NCBI RefSeq assembly: GCF_006542765.1
Contig: NZ_SKCD01000004.1
Location: forward strand, 1-64,000
Direction of reading: 5' to 3'
Length of the DNA stretch: 64,000 bases
Source of the DNA: Paenibacillus luteus
Lineage (GTDB): Bacteria; Bacillota; Bacilli; Paenibacillales; Paenibacillaceae
Below, in pieces: positions 1 to 8,566 of this stretch (position 1 is its first letter; every line of letters begins with the position of its first letter). A program made the position numbers and the translations under genes. Under the pieces are notes generated by a model. It saw only the letters and a list, made by a program, of their open reading frames with translations. It was not told where the DNA came from and ran no database searches.

Positions 1-128
1 CTTTTACAATCGAAAGAGAATCCATGGTTCTTTGGGTTACGAATCGCCGGATCGATTTGAGGAAATGTACTACAACAAGATTAACTAAATACTCTTATTG
101 AGTGTCTACTTTCTTGACAGAGGACCAT
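1..128 (+). mobile_element. Right end of an IS3-family insertion sequence (cut by window edge)
   Basis: The first 88 bases encode the last residues of an IS3-type OrfB transposase. They are followed by an AT-rich stretch at about 100-127 containing GTGTCTACTTTCTTGACA, which looks like the terminal inverted repeat commonly found at the right end of IS150-group elements. The left end and target duplication lie outside the window, so the exact boundary is inferred. Confidence 0.6.
2..88 (+). CDS. IS3-family transposase OrfB, C-terminal fragment
   Basis: Only 28 codons and the stop are present. The frame reads FYNRKRIHGSLGYESPDRFE, then ends in EMYYNKIN. The core N-x-K-R-I-H-x-S-L-G-Y-x-S-P is the hallmark C-terminus of the DDE integrase (rve) domain of IS3/IS150-group OrfB proteins. 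The catalytic DDE residues lie upstream of the window. Whether the full element is intact cannot be judged here. Confidence 0.8.
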   Translation, partial: FYNRKRIHGSLGYESPDRFEEMYYNKIN

Positions 129-187
129 ATATGTGCTTATCGCACCGAAACTCATGCTTCGCGCACGCTGGAAGAACCTATATGCGC

Positions 188-412
188 TTACAGGCACTCC
201 ATAGTTGCAAACAAACTTCGTTTTCGCCTTTTAAGCTCGCCAATGTGCTCATCAGGCCCTAAATTCATGCTCCACGCGTCCATTAGAGACATATTGCTTA
301 CATACGCTCTCCACTTAATCGCAATCGCCTCATTTGAATTTCTATATTCGGCTGCTTGCAATAGTTCACAAACTCCCCATTTATTTGCCCAGTTGCTTCC
401 AAAATCCCCTCG
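188..412 (-). pseudogene. Decayed gene remnant next to the IS end
   Basis: On the minus strand a 74-codon open stretch with protein-like composition runs from just after a stop (TAA ending at 413) to the stop at 188-190. It reads as a helical, Trp-rich segment (for example SNWANKWGVCELLQAAEYRN and later LMDAWSMNLGPDEHIGELKR) but has no plausible start codon or ribosome binding site near its 5' end. I do not recognise the family. The best reading is the C-terminal remnant of a gene damaged by the neighbouring insertion sequence. It could also be a chance open frame. Confidence 0.3.
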
Positions 413-422
413 TTAAATGAGT

Positions 423-448
423 AAAGGCTGCCGATCTCGGCAGCCTTT
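423..448. terminator. Bidirectional terminator-like hairpin
   Basis: A perfect 12-bp inverted repeat, AAAGGCTGCCGA / TCGGCAGCCTTT, is separated by two bases. It lies about 70 nt downstream of the stop of the minus-strand gene at 516-1157. The flanking T tract is short, so it is a moderate terminator candidate. Confidence 0.5.
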
Positions 449-515
449 AAATGTATTTGAAGCAAACGACCATCTCTTCTATGCACAATAACTAACAGTA
501 CAAAGGATTAGCTCA

Positions 516-1157
516 TCAGATGATATCAATATAGTTCCTCGCCATGACCTCAATTTCTTGATGACGGCGCAGCCAATTTTCGTACTGAACTTTTTGATTC
601 AATGTCTCTCTATTTAGATCAATATACGTTACGATTTGCTTAACATCCGAATTTAAAATAGACAGCCGTTCTATTTCCAGCTCTTTGTATACAGCTATTT
701 GTTCCACGGTAAAACGATCAAGCTCCCCTTTTGTATCATCCATTTTTTCTTGCAATAATGCTGTTACATCATTGGCCTCAATTAAACGGCAACTCCATAA
801 AATATCAATGGCTAACAAATCAATATCCTCATGTTCATCTCTATTTCGAGCAAGCTCCAGTAAATTTGAAGTCAATTTTGAGACAAGGTCCGGCTCCCAC
901 TCCTTGAGCAAATAAGCAAGGATGTTATAACTCCAAACGTAATCATTTTGAGAAAAAATGCTTTTGATATGGGGGATCGTCTCAACCTTATACTTGAGCA
1001 ATAGTTCGACCATAGCAGAAGCAATAGGCCAATTTATATCCTGCAACCAAATCAAAAGATCCGGAATGAAAGGAACAACCACTGCTCTATCCATACGGGC
1101 CAGCACTTCAACACTTTTAATATCCTGTTTATCTTTGGGGAGAATTCTGAGATTCAT
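516..1157 (-). CDS. DUF5071-like helical-repeat protein
   Basis: A 213-residue protein of unknown function. The first ~115 residues (starting MNLRILPKDKQDIKSVEVL) resemble the DUF5071 family: an LLPKDK-type opening, a P-[FL]-I-P-[DE]-L-x-x-W-L-Q-D-x-N-W-P core and a W-x-Y-x-I-L segment, all suggesting stacked helices of HEAT type. The C-terminal half is Glu/Asp-rich and helical and I do not recognise it. An upstream in-frame ATG at 1184 would overlap the preceding gene. The ATG at 1157 has GGAGGG seven bases upstream, so I use that start. It follows the lipoprotein gene by 19 nt and is probably co-transcribed. Function is not assigned. Confidence 0.7.
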   Translation of the reverse strand: MNLRILPKDKQDIKSVEVLARMDRAVVVPFIPDLLIWLQDINWPIASAMVELLLKYKVETIPHIKSIFSQNDYVWSYNILAYLLKEWEPDLVSKLTSNLLELARNRDEHEDIDLLAIDILWSCRLIEANDVTALLQEKMDDTKGELDRFTVEQIAVYKELEIERLSILNSDVKQIVTYIDLNRETLNQKVQYENWLRRHQEIEVMARNYIDII

Positions 1158-1176
1158 CTGCTTGCCCTCCATAATA

Positions 1177-1758
1177 CTATTCATTCACTTCAATCTTCAT
1201 TGCAAATGAATCAACAATCGTTTCAAATTCCTCTTTTGCTAAAGGAGGGGTTTGACCATGGAATTCATAAATATGCCCATTGCCTACATAAAATATATTC
1301 TTCAAATTGGAAGTATTGGTAGGCTCTACATAGGATGATTGCAACACATATCTGTATATCACAAAATCACCCTTTGTTTCTGTTGTTATATCCTCTATAA
1401 GTTTATTATCAGCCTCTTCAAATGAAAGTGACTTTTCAATCTTATTGTCCAACCATGTTTCTACACCTTCGTCAGGAATAGGATATGTCCGAAAAGAGAT
1501 ATATTTTTCAGTAGCGCTCTCTTGCAAAGTATTATCCGTTATTTTATCCCATGATTTAGGGTATTGAATAGTCCAACCGTCTTTATTTTGATATTTCAAA
1601 AGTACGGAAGATGCATCAGTAGGTACAGCAAGGTCATTAGATACACTAGTTTCTGATTGAGCATCTATCTGTTTTACTTTCAGTTCATCCATGTTTGAAC
1701 AGGCACAGAAAAACATGACTGACGAGTATATCACTACCATCCATAGCTCACTTTTCAT
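1177..1758 (-). CDS. Predicted lipoprotein, PsbP-like fold
   Basis: A 193-residue exported protein. The N-terminus has a short hydrophobic segment ending in FFCACSN, a weak lipobox with Cys20 as the probable lipidation site. After a Ser/Thr/Asp-rich linker, residues ~55-190 (YQNKDGWTIQYPKSW and later IVDSFAM) match the general pattern of PsbP/DUF1795-type proteins, where a GWTIxYPxxW strand opens a beta-sandwich and [FI]-x-x-I-V-x-S-F closes it. Ligand and role are unknown. GGAGGAAAGGG precedes the ATG. It is upstream of the DUF5071-like gene in a likely two-gene unit. Confidence 0.65.
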   Translation of the reverse strand: MKSELWMVVIYSSVMFFCACSNMDELKVKQIDAQSETSVSNDLAVPTDASSVLLKYQNKDGWTIQYPKSWDKITDNTLQESATEKYISFRTYPIPDEGVETWLDNKIEKSLSFEEADNKLIEDITTETKGDFVIYRYVLQSSYVEPTNTSNLKNIFYVGNGHIYEFHGQTPPLAKEEFETIVDSFAMKIEVNE

Positions 1759-1903
1759 CCCTTTCCTCCATTCTTAGAACCTTTTCTCCTTAAACGAATA
1801 AAAAAATGATTTAGTTGCATAAATATTCCAGATATAAAAATCAAAAAAATAGCCTTGGTATCCAATTCCTTCGGAATCAAATAGCCAAAGCTATCGTCAT
1901 TAC

Positions 1904-2863
1904 TTATTTCCGCCCGCGCTTATTCTCGCCTTTTACCATAACGACCTCAACATAGGGACGAATGCGGTCCATAATACGCTGCCCTTTATGCAATTCATCG
2001 CCGTCCTTGCTCGTGAAGCTAAAGTGCTGCTCCAGCGCTTCCAGCTCGTAATTCGAAGTGTAGAACGTCGGCTTGCGCTGCATCCGGTAATTCAAGATCG
2101 CTCCAAGCACATGATCTCGAACCCACGGATTCAAATTCTCAGCACCCATATCGTCAAATATAAGCAAATCCGTTTCCTTCATCATTTCGACCGTTTCCTT
2201 CAGCTTGCCCGGTTCATGCATCAGTGCCTTCAAATCCTCTACAAAATCAGGCATATAAACGATTACGCCCGAATAACCGGCTTTGGCCAGTTCATGCAGC
2301 ATGTAGCACATCAGATACGTCTTGCCGGTGCCAAAACGCCCCGCGAGGTAAAGCCCTTCCTCTTGCAAGCCGTTCTCCTTCGTACGATCGATATAACGAA
2401 GAATCTGTCCAACCGCTTTTGTCCGCGCACTGTCACTTTCTAAAATCTCAGCCAAGGAGTAGCCGCGCTGCAGGGCTTTCTCGTCAATATAGAAGCTCCG
2501 CACCCGGCTGCGAATCTGGTCCTCGGTTTGCCGGGCAATAAATTTCTTGCAAGCTACCTTACGGTCATTTAGCTGTGTAAGACCGTTTAACGATTCCGAG
2601 CTTAACAACGTATAATGCCCTTCAAAATCATTCGGGCAAAGGTCGAGACCTGGACAATTCGTACAATTCCGATACTCTGTAACATATTGGTATACGCGGT
2701 TCAAATTCAGACGAATCGTCTGGTCATCCAAATCCGGATATTTTAATCTCAGCTTCTCGACAAGCGGCTCTGCAAGCAGTTCGGTCAGCTTAAGCTCCGC
2801 TTGCTCTGTAATGGCTTTGCCGGACGGCCAAGCCTTCAGCAAATCGCCCATGGATTCCATCAT
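1904..2863 (-). CDS. dnaI: Primosomal helicase loader DnaI
   Basis: This is the AAA+ ATPase that loads the replicative helicase DnaC (Bacillus naming) onto DNA during initiation and PriA-dependent restart. The 319 residues fit the family. The N-terminal helicase-interaction domain carries the zinc ligands Cys67, Cys70 and Cys76 (NCTNCPGLDLC) with His83 nearby. The C-terminal AAA+ domain has Walker A GRFGTGKT at 175-182 and Walker B LLIFDD at 233-238, with sensor and arginine-finger regions following. It lies 19 nt downstream of dnaB, the standard Bacillales dnaB-dnaI order, so the pair is almost certainly one operon. Alternative starts at Met2 or Met5 are possible. Confidence 0.95.
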   Translation of the reverse strand: MMESMGDLLKAWPSGKAITEQAELKLTELLAEPLVEKLRLKYPDLDDQTIRLNLNRVYQYVTEYRNCTNCPGLDLCPNDFEGHYTLLSSESLNGLTQLNDRKVACKKFIARQTEDQIRSRVRSFYIDEKALQRGYSLAEILESDSARTKAVGQILRYIDRTKENGLQEEGLYLAGRFGTGKTYLMCYMLHELAKAGYSGVIVYMPDFVEDLKALMHEPGKLKETVEMMKETDLLIFDDMGAENLNPWVRDHVLGAILNYRMQRKPTFYTSNYELEALEQHFSFTSKDGDELHKGQRIMDRIRPYVEVVMVKGENKRGRK

Positions 2864-2882
2864 CTGCTCACACCGCCTTTAT

Positions 2883-4415
2883 CTAGGATCCTTTGCCTTC
2901 TAATTTACGCGCTAACTTGCGCAGCTCTTCGAGCTCGTCGGCCGATACCTCTGAGGAAGACTGATCCTCCTGCACAATAGGAATCGAAGGCTTCCGCGAC
3001 GTTCCCCTGCTGCCTGCACGAGCCCCGCCCTTCGAACCGTTAAATCCGCCACCCGCATAGCTGAGCGCTGCTTCCTTGCGGCGTTCTTTGTCCTGCTCCA
3101 CCTGTGCCTGCTCCCGCACATAGAATACGGCTTTCTCGAAATTGTCGATTTGTTTCACGAGCATGTTAGACGCGACTGCATCCAAAAAGGTTTTCGTCAC
3201 GCGCTGAGCTTCGTTTGCCCCTATAACATAATGAATGAGTACATTGATGACTGGCCCTGCTAATTTATAATTAAGATCAATCCGCTCGAACACTCTCTCG
3301 ATCCAATCCGGTATGGCCCCTGGAAAAAAGCGCTGTAAGAAGCGCGTATGCGGCTCATTTCTCATCAGCATATTATATTGCTGCACGTCGCAGCGTCCAA
3401 GCAACTGGTTTGGCACTTCCAGATAATGCTGCTCCTGTACTTCAAATTCCTCTGTCAGCTCGTCCGAATCAGCAGGCTCCTCGCTCGCCATAATCTGTGT
3501 GCGCGACAGCGCGCGCTCGCGCTCGCCTTCTCGCTTCTTGTCCTGCCTGTAAAACTGATTAGCCCGAAGCTGAAGCTCATCGATGTTGAGCGTTCCGCCC
3601 TCACTAAAAATACCGTCTTCATCCAGCAGTCGGCAAATATCCACGACCACCAAATTGTATTTATACGCGACGTAGTTCACCTGGGCGAGCTGTTCCTCGT
3701 CACTCCGCAGCCGCTCAACGAACCGCCGGTTAGCCGAATTTCGTGGGAAACGCAAAATAATTTCGCCATATGGAATACCTGCGGTTGCCTGCGCTGGCCT
3801 CGCTGACGATTGACGCGATGGCGCCACCTCCGTCAAGGCTTGCTCCAGCTCCGTGTCCACCGATTGCATATTAAGCTTAAACAGCTCGTAGAAAGGCACC
3901 GATATATTTTCTTTCGTTAATTGCGCGCCTGCGAGTTCATCCGGTTCATTCGCGCCAAACGATTCGCGCAGCGATATAACGGCATATTTGCCCACCTTGT
4001 CGCGCAGCAGCATCGTTAGATGCATATTGCGGAAAAATTCCGCAGGCGATAACGGCTGAGCAAGCTCATATTCATAAATAACGTCCGCATTATCGGGCAA
4101 GCCTAATCGTGATGTCTGCAAAAGACCTACCGCCTCGAGCTTCGAAGCCTGCTCAATCAGATGCTTGCGGCCGCGCTCGTTCATCTCAAGCCCCAGTCCA
4201 AGGAACAGCTTTCGCTGTGGTTCTATTGAAGAATATCCCGATGTTCCTTCCGCTATTCCATGATAAAGCTGCTGATAAAATGCGACAGCAAAAGCGCCAA
4301 TCATCGGCTGATAGATTAGCGACAGCATTTTATAATCCAAGCTGCTTAGCGAAAAATCACGAAATATGTAATATCGATGATGTTCCGTGTATTGCAATAT
4401 ATTATTGATGCGCAT
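2883..4415 (-). CDS. dnaB: Replication initiation and membrane attachment protein DnaB
   Basis: Firmicute DnaB (not the helicase) remodels DNA with DnaD and recruits the DnaI-helicase complex at oriC and at restart sites. The ~510-residue protein opens with MRINNILQYTEHHRYYIFRD, typical of the family. It has the DnaB/DnaD DDBH1 region up to about residue 150 and the DDBH2 region near 390-470 (the YVIGANEAQRVTKTF area), then a basic, Gly/Ser-rich, probably disordered tail. An upstream ATG at 4442 exists, but GGATGGAG sits about eight bases before the ATG at 4415, so that start is preferred. dnaI follows at once. A terminator for yuiB separates it from the gene upstream. Confidence 0.93.
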   Translation of the reverse strand: MRINNILQYTEHHRYYIFRDFSLSSLDYKMLSLIYQPMIGAFAVAFYQQLYHGIAEGTSGYSSIEPQRKLFLGLGLEMNERGRKHLIEQASKLEAVGLLQTSRLGLPDNADVIYEYELAQPLSPAEFFRNMHLTMLLRDKVGKYAVISLRESFGANEPDELAGAQLTKENISVPFYELFKLNMQSVDTELEQALTEVAPSRQSSARPAQATAGIPYGEIILRFPRNSANRRFVERLRSDEEQLAQVNYVAYKYNLVVVDICRLLDEDGIFSEGGTLNIDELQLRANQFYRQDKKREGERERALSRTQIMASEEPADSDELTEEFEVQEQHYLEVPNQLLGRCDVQQYNMLMRNEPHTRFLQRFFPGAIPDWIERVFERIDLNYKLAGPVINVLIHYVIGANEAQRVTKTFLDAVASNMLVKQIDNFEKAVFYVREQAQVEQDKERRKEAALSYAGGGFNGSKGGARAGSRGTSRKPSIPIVQEDQSSSEVSADELEELRKLARKLEGKGS

Positions 4416-4491
4416 AGCATCAGCTCCATCCTTTACAATCATTCTATCATTTTAGCATAAAAACAACGGTTCATGACGGAGAATAAAATAG

Positions 4492-4517
4492 AAAAATCCC
4501 CCGGATGAGGGATTTTT
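4492..4517 (-). terminator. Terminator downstream of yuiB
   Basis: The inverted repeat AAAAATCCC / GGGATTTTT with an eight-base loop lies directly after the yuiB stop. On the minus strand it ends in TTTTTC. It insulates yuiB from dnaB. Confidence 0.75.
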
Positions 4518-4520
4518 CGA

Positions 4521-4811
4521 TTAAAACATTTTATAGCCGCCTTTGCGCAGCGCCTGAATCGCCCAGCCGCTTACGTAAGCGCCGACTAGCGCTCCAATAA
4601 CCGGTATGTAGTCGATAATTGTATAATGGGCGAAGTTTTCGATCGTTGCTGTCGCTTTCTTGTCCCAAGGAGCCCATATGCCTAGCGGAATCAAGACAAG
4701 AATAAATAAATATATCGGAAACCAAGTTGTTTTTAAGAGCATATTCAGTATAAAACCGATACCGAACATCATAACTAAAAACAGCACTGTTGCGATGACC
4801 AATTGAAGCAT
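4521..4811 (-). CDS. yuiB: YuiB-family small membrane protein
   Basis: A 96-residue integral membrane protein of unknown function. It has three hydrophobic segments (about residues 3-25, 30-48 and 68-88) and the conserved ending ALRKGGYKMF, which closely matches the C-terminus of Bacillus subtilis YuiB. In Bacillus yuiB is close to the yum/yut genes for NADH dehydrogenase and ferredoxin reductase. Here ndh and yumC lie about 8 kb away. It appears to be a single-gene transcript, divergent from hemQ and closed by the hairpin at 4492-4517. Confidence 0.8.
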   Translation of the reverse strand: MLQLVIATVLFLVMMFGIGFILNMLLKTTWFPIYLFILVLIPLGIWAPWDKKATATIENFAHYTIIDYIPVIGALVGAYVSGWAIQALRKGGYKMF

Positions 4812-4975
4812 CTAGACTTCCCCTTTCAGACTCTCGTTTATTAGTTTAATTAATGACCAAGTGGAAGTCAATCAACTGCAGCCAATTGTCACAAGACCGC
4901 CATTTGCTCAGCTTGCCTCCATTACGATACAATGATGAAAGCATCATTATGGAGCTTGAGAGGAGCATTAATTCA

Positions 4976-5722
4976 ATGAGTGAAGCAGCACAAACATTAG
5001 AAGGCTGGTACGCACTGCATGATTTCCGCAGTATCGACTGGACCGCATGGCGCCTTGCCGATGAAAGCGAACGCAGCCGCGCGCTGGACGAGCTGCAATC
5101 CTTCTTGCAGCAATGGACAGCCGTAGAAGAAAATAAAGAAGGCAGCACGGCTGTCTATTCCATCGTAGGACAGAAGGCTGATTTTGTCTTCATGCATCTG
5201 CGGGAGACTTTAGAAGAGCTGAACGCGATTGAGACAGCGTTTAACAAAACGACATTTGCTAGCTTTACATACCCTGTGCATTCCTATGTTAGCATCGTAG
5301 AGCTTAGCAACTACATGGCACAGCCAGGTTCGGACCCGATGCAAAATCCGGATATTATCGCAAGGCTGAAGCCTACCCTGCCGAAAGCAAACCATATTTG
5401 CTTCTATCCGATGAACAAACGACGGGACGGCCAGGACAATTGGTATATGCTGGCAATGGACGAGCGCAAGACGCTTATGCGCAGCCACGGCATGATCGGA
5501 CGCTCATACGCCGGAAAAGTGAAACAAATCATTACCGGCTCCGTCGGCTTCGACAACTGGGAATGGGGCGTTACGCTGTTTGCCGATGACGCGCTGCAAT
5601 TCAAAAAACTGATTTACGAAATGCGCTTTGACGAAGTAAGCGCTCGTTACGCTGATTTCGGTGATTTCTACGTCGGCAATATTTTGAATGGCGAGAAATT
5701 CACTGCTCTGCTTGCGCTATAA
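4976..5722 (+). CDS. hemQ: Coproheme decarboxylase (HemQ/ChdC), chlorite dismutase family
   Basis: This enzyme catalyses the last step of Gram-positive haem synthesis, peroxide-dependent decarboxylation of coproheme III to haem b. From the ATG at 4976 it is 248 residues, the usual size for Bacillales HemQ. AGGAG lies ten bases upstream, and the longer frame starting at 4853 adds 41 unsupported residues. Key residues are visible: Tyr144 and Lys148 in the Y-P-M-x-K motif, where Tyr is the catalytic radical site, and His171 in MRSHGMIGR, the proximal haem ligand. It is monocistronic, with a terminator after it. It supplies haem for the ctaA/cytochrome functions seen elsewhere in the window. Confidence 0.93.
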   Translation: MSEAAQTLEGWYALHDFRSIDWTAWRLADESERSRALDELQSFLQQWTAVEENKEGSTAVYSIVGQKADFVFMHLRETLEELNAIETAFNKTTFASFTYPVHSYVSIVELSNYMAQPGSDPMQNPDIIARLKPTLPKANHICFYPMNKRRDGQDNWYMLAMDERKTLMRSHGMIGRSYAGKVKQIITGSVGFDNWEWGVTLFADDALQFKKLIYEMRFDEVSARYADFGDFYVGNILNGEKFTALLAL

Positions 5723-5735
5723 TCTAGGATAAGCT

Positions 5736-5781
5736 AAGACCGTACCTGCCTCTGAAAGAGAAGGCGTGTACGGTCTTTTTT
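5736..5781 (+). terminator. Rho-independent terminator after hemQ
   Basis: The ten-base stem AAGACCGTAC / GTACGGTCTT is followed by a run of T residues (5776-5781). It also faces the end of the minus-strand phosphotransferase gene at 5794, so it may serve both convergent genes. Confidence 0.85.
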
Positions 5782-5793
5782 GTATGACAAGCC

Positions 5794-6723
5794 TTACAAG
5801 GACCTATCGATAAATGTAAGCGCGCTTCGGTAATTATGTTCTACAATTTCCCTAGCAAGCTGCTGATTAGGAAATCCACGATGAAGCAGCTTTAAGCCAC
5901 CTTCCGTACAAGAAAGATGATGAAACATTTTATAAAACAACATCCGGTTGTGGTCGAGTCTGCTGCTTCTTAAATAAGCATAGGCATCACCAAAGCGGAA
6001 TTCCAGAAAGCTGTGCTCATACTCCAAATCGTAAAACAAGCAACCTTCGATATCGATCACGTAGGGCTCCAGCTTCTCATTCACCATCACATGATCAGGA
6101 CCCAGCTCTCCGTGAATAAAGCTATAGCGCTGTCGCGAACCAATTCGGGCTGCAAGCTCATTTAATTGATTTAGGAGCTTTTCTTGCTTCGTTTCGATTT
6201 CGCTGATATAGGCTGCCGCATAGGAGAGTGAGAGCTTTGCATCCGCAAGCTCCTTCAGGTAGCAGCAATCATTGCTTCTACCCTTGTCTTGTATTCGTCC
6301 ATAAGTGGGGCTCTCCAAGCCATGCATATGTCCCAGCATCGATCCGATACGTTCGAATACAATTTGATAGGTTTCTGCATCCGAATTCAAATAATGAGCA
6401 GCATCCTGTCCGTCCACATACTCCACTACCGCATAATCAAACGCATAACGGTGCCGTTCCTTATTTAAATAATAAAGCGCAGGCGTCCGGATGCCATGTT
6501 GGCACAAAAAAGCATGGTTCGCTTCAAATCGTCCGCTTCCGAAAGAGCGCTCATCCTCAGGCTCCGCTTCAATTTCCTCTTGAAAGTAATTGCTAGCCAT
6601 ATCCCATATATAAAGCATGCAGACAAAGCCATTCGTACACTCGATTTTGTAGACGACCTTTTGAGCCCCGCCATGCCGATTGACTACCCGTTGAATCCTA
6701 TAGTCGGAACCGAATATATCCAT
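5794..6723 (-). CDS. APH/choline kinase-fold phosphotransferase family protein
   Basis: A 309-residue protein with the fold of aminoglycoside/homoserine-type kinases. The catalytic-loop region reads FIHGELGPDHVMV and the metal-binding region VIDIEG. In classical APH enzymes the loop is H-G-D-x-x-x-x-N. Here Glu and His take the Asp and Asn positions, as in a subgroup that I recall with HGELGPDHV loops, so the reaction and substrate are uncertain. The N-terminal lobe (residues 1-110) has the usual glycine-poor strand pattern. It stands alone, convergent with hemQ. Drug resistance should not be assumed from the fold. Confidence 0.7.
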   Translation of the reverse strand: MDIFGSDYRIQRVVNRHGGAQKVVYKIECTNGFVCMLYIWDMASNYFQEEIEAEPEDERSFGSGRFEANHAFLCQHGIRTPALYYLNKERHRYAFDYAVVEYVDGQDAAHYLNSDAETYQIVFERIGSMLGHMHGLESPTYGRIQDKGRSNDCCYLKELADAKLSLSYAAAYISEIETKQEKLLNQLNELAARIGSRQRYSFIHGELGPDHVMVNEKLEPYVIDIEGCLFYDLEYEHSFLEFRFGDAYAYLRSSRLDHNRMLFYKMFHHLSCTEGGLKLLHRGFPNQQLAREIVEHNYRSALTFIDRSL

Positions 6724-6810
6724 TCAAGCATCCTTGCTGATTACGTGGTGCTTTTTTCTATATTTAGGAAGTAAAAATCATGGCGTCAGCTGTCTGCACA
6801 GGCATTTTTT

Positions 6811-8418
6811 TTAACTTTGCGGCCTCTGCGATTGGCTGTTTTCCAAAAGCGCATCCAGTATAGCGTGGCGGCCAAGTGGCGTCCAGCTCATTAAAAACCA
6901 ATTCGGGATCGTGAATACAGCATTATTTTTAACAGCCGCTATGTCGTTCCAAGAAGTCGATGCAATCATTCGGGAATACACGCGCTCACTCCCCGCTCGG
7001 AGGTGATGCTTGTGTACGAATATACGATTTGTTTCTAGGTTCGGCAAAGATTCCGGCGGCAATTCGAGTCGCCAGTCATCCGTTGGCACTGGTGAACCAG
7101 GCTTTAGTCCAAGCTCTGCATGCAATAGTGTATTAAGCGGATGATTGGTTGTGCCTTGTATGCCTACACTCCGATGGTTCACTTGAATAACCGTTACCTT
7201 CTCCTCGCCCCAAGCCGCCCTTAACGCGCTCCTGACATCCGCAATGCGTAAATCCAAACGGTTTAACACTTGTTCTGCTTCTCTTTCCCTGTCAACCAGT
7301 TCGGCCATCGTCATATAAATCACGCGCCAATTCCATTCTGGAAATTCCACGAACACATGAGCCGCAAACGGCTTAAACAACTCACGGTATTCAATGTGAT
7401 AATTGTCTCCAATAATTAAGCTTGGCTGGGCCTGCTTTAATATTTCCATTTGGGAATCATACAATTCTTGATATTCCTGATCATCCATACCCGGATACCT
7501 GTACAAGTCGATAACGGCAACAGGTTCTACCCCGATGGCCGCTAGATTGTCTTGAAAACCAAGCGAAGAAGCAATTGCAACTCTCAGCTCACCACGCTTC
7601 ATGTATATGCTCGGCGAAACGCCCACAATTCGATGAAAGGTTCGGCTAAAATAAAACTCGCTTCGAAAGCCGGTTGCAGCTGCTACCTCCTTCACCCTGC
7701 TATCCTTTTCTCCCAGCAGCCGTTTTGCGGTGTCAACTCGCAATCTAGTCATATAGTCAACAGGCAGCGCACCTGTAACCAATCGAAATAAGCGTGAAAA
7801 CAATACCGGAGGAAGCTCGGCTGCCTGTGCCAAGTTCTCTAAACTAATTTTGCCACGGAGATTTTTTTTCATATAGGCAATACTGCGATTTATTCTAGGG
7901 TCTCCGTCTTCCTTCTGCATCGACATGTCCTTGATCAGGGATTGAATCAGCTCTTCAAGCTGCAAACGAAGGGAGTAGCGCCTGCTTTCTGTCTTCCCCC
8001 TGCTCTCTTCATACATCTGCAGAATTCGGTGAAACACTTCTCTTGTATTACGAATGAACAATCGTCCAGGCATCAAGCTCTCTGACAACGCGGAAATGGG
8101 AGCGACGGAGAATCGTTCCTCTGCTTTATGAATGTCCAATGGCTCAAACACGACAGCATAATATTCAATTCCCACCGCTTGGCTAGAAGTTTCGATCGTC
8201 ATTCCAGGAACAAGCAAATAAAGCTCGAAGGGCTCGATACGGCATATCGATTGATTAAGAAGCAGAACCCCTTCGCCTTTCGTTACAAAGCACAATATAT
8301 AAGCAGGAACCTTATAGGTTCTTGTGCTTCGCAAAATGGGAAGCTTTCGCTTGTGAACAGAAGAAAACATATAAACTGTATCTGTTTTTCTATGGTGTAC
8401 GGCCATCTGTATGGGCAC
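6811..8418 (-). CDS. Btr-like AraC regulator with a siderophore-binding domain
   Basis: About 535 residues in three parts: an N-terminal cupin-like sensory region (~1-160), an AraC double helix-turn-helix (~175-275, SLENLAQAAELPP and VKEVAAATGFRSEFYFSRTF), and a C-terminal periplasmic-binding-protein fold of the Fe-siderophore class (~278-530). This is the architecture of Bacillus Btr, which activates siderophore uptake when it binds Fe-bacillibactin. The neighbouring siderophore permeases and binding lipoprotein make it their probable activator. The start is uncertain. GTG at 8418 sits seven bases after AAAGGA, TTG at 8421 is too close to it, and ATG at 8406 would give 531 residues. Confidence 0.85.
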   Translation of the reverse strand: MPIQMAVHHRKTDTVYMFSSVHKRKLPILRSTRTYKVPAYILCFVTKGEGVLLLNQSICRIEPFELYLLVPGMTIETSSQAVGIEYYAVVFEPLDIHKAEERFSVAPISALSESLMPGRLFIRNTREVFHRILQMYEESRGKTESRRYSLRLQLEELIQSLIKDMSMQKEDGDPRINRSIAYMKKNLRGKISLENLAQAAELPPVLFSRLFRLVTGALPVDYMTRLRVDTAKRLLGEKDSRVKEVAAATGFRSEFYFSRTFHRIVGVSPSIYMKRGELRVAIASSLGFQDNLAAIGVEPVAVIDLYRYPGMDDQEYQELYDSQMEILKQAQPSLIIGDNYHIEYRELFKPFAAHVFVEFPEWNWRVIYMTMAELVDREREAEQVLNRLDLRIADVRSALRAAWGEEKVTVIQVNHRSVGIQGTTNHPLNTLLHAELGLKPGSPVPTDDWRLELPPESLPNLETNRIFVHKHHLRAGSERVYSRMIASTSWNDIAAVKNNAVFTIPNWFLMSWTPLGRHAILDALLENSQSQRPQS

Positions 8419-8566
8419 CAACCTTTCCTTTCAAAAAGAAACCTAACAACGGAATTGGAGTAAATTCCTATTTTTGTATGGTGCCAAAAATTTTACAGAA
8501 AGAACAGCCTTTTTTCAAGCTTCACATCGATCGGATCGGGTATAAACAACGTCCATCCTTGAATGT

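Noticed and set aside
102..416. 104-codon plus-strand frame
   Set aside because: Its composition (rich in Cys, His, Ser and Arg) is unlike a protein, it overlaps the IS end, and it has no ribosome binding site. The opposite strand looks more protein-like.
5794..6723. Aminoglycoside resistance gene
   Set aside because: Only the kinase fold is shared. The catalytic loop differs from APH enzymes (HGE and DH in place of HGD and N) and the context gives no support.
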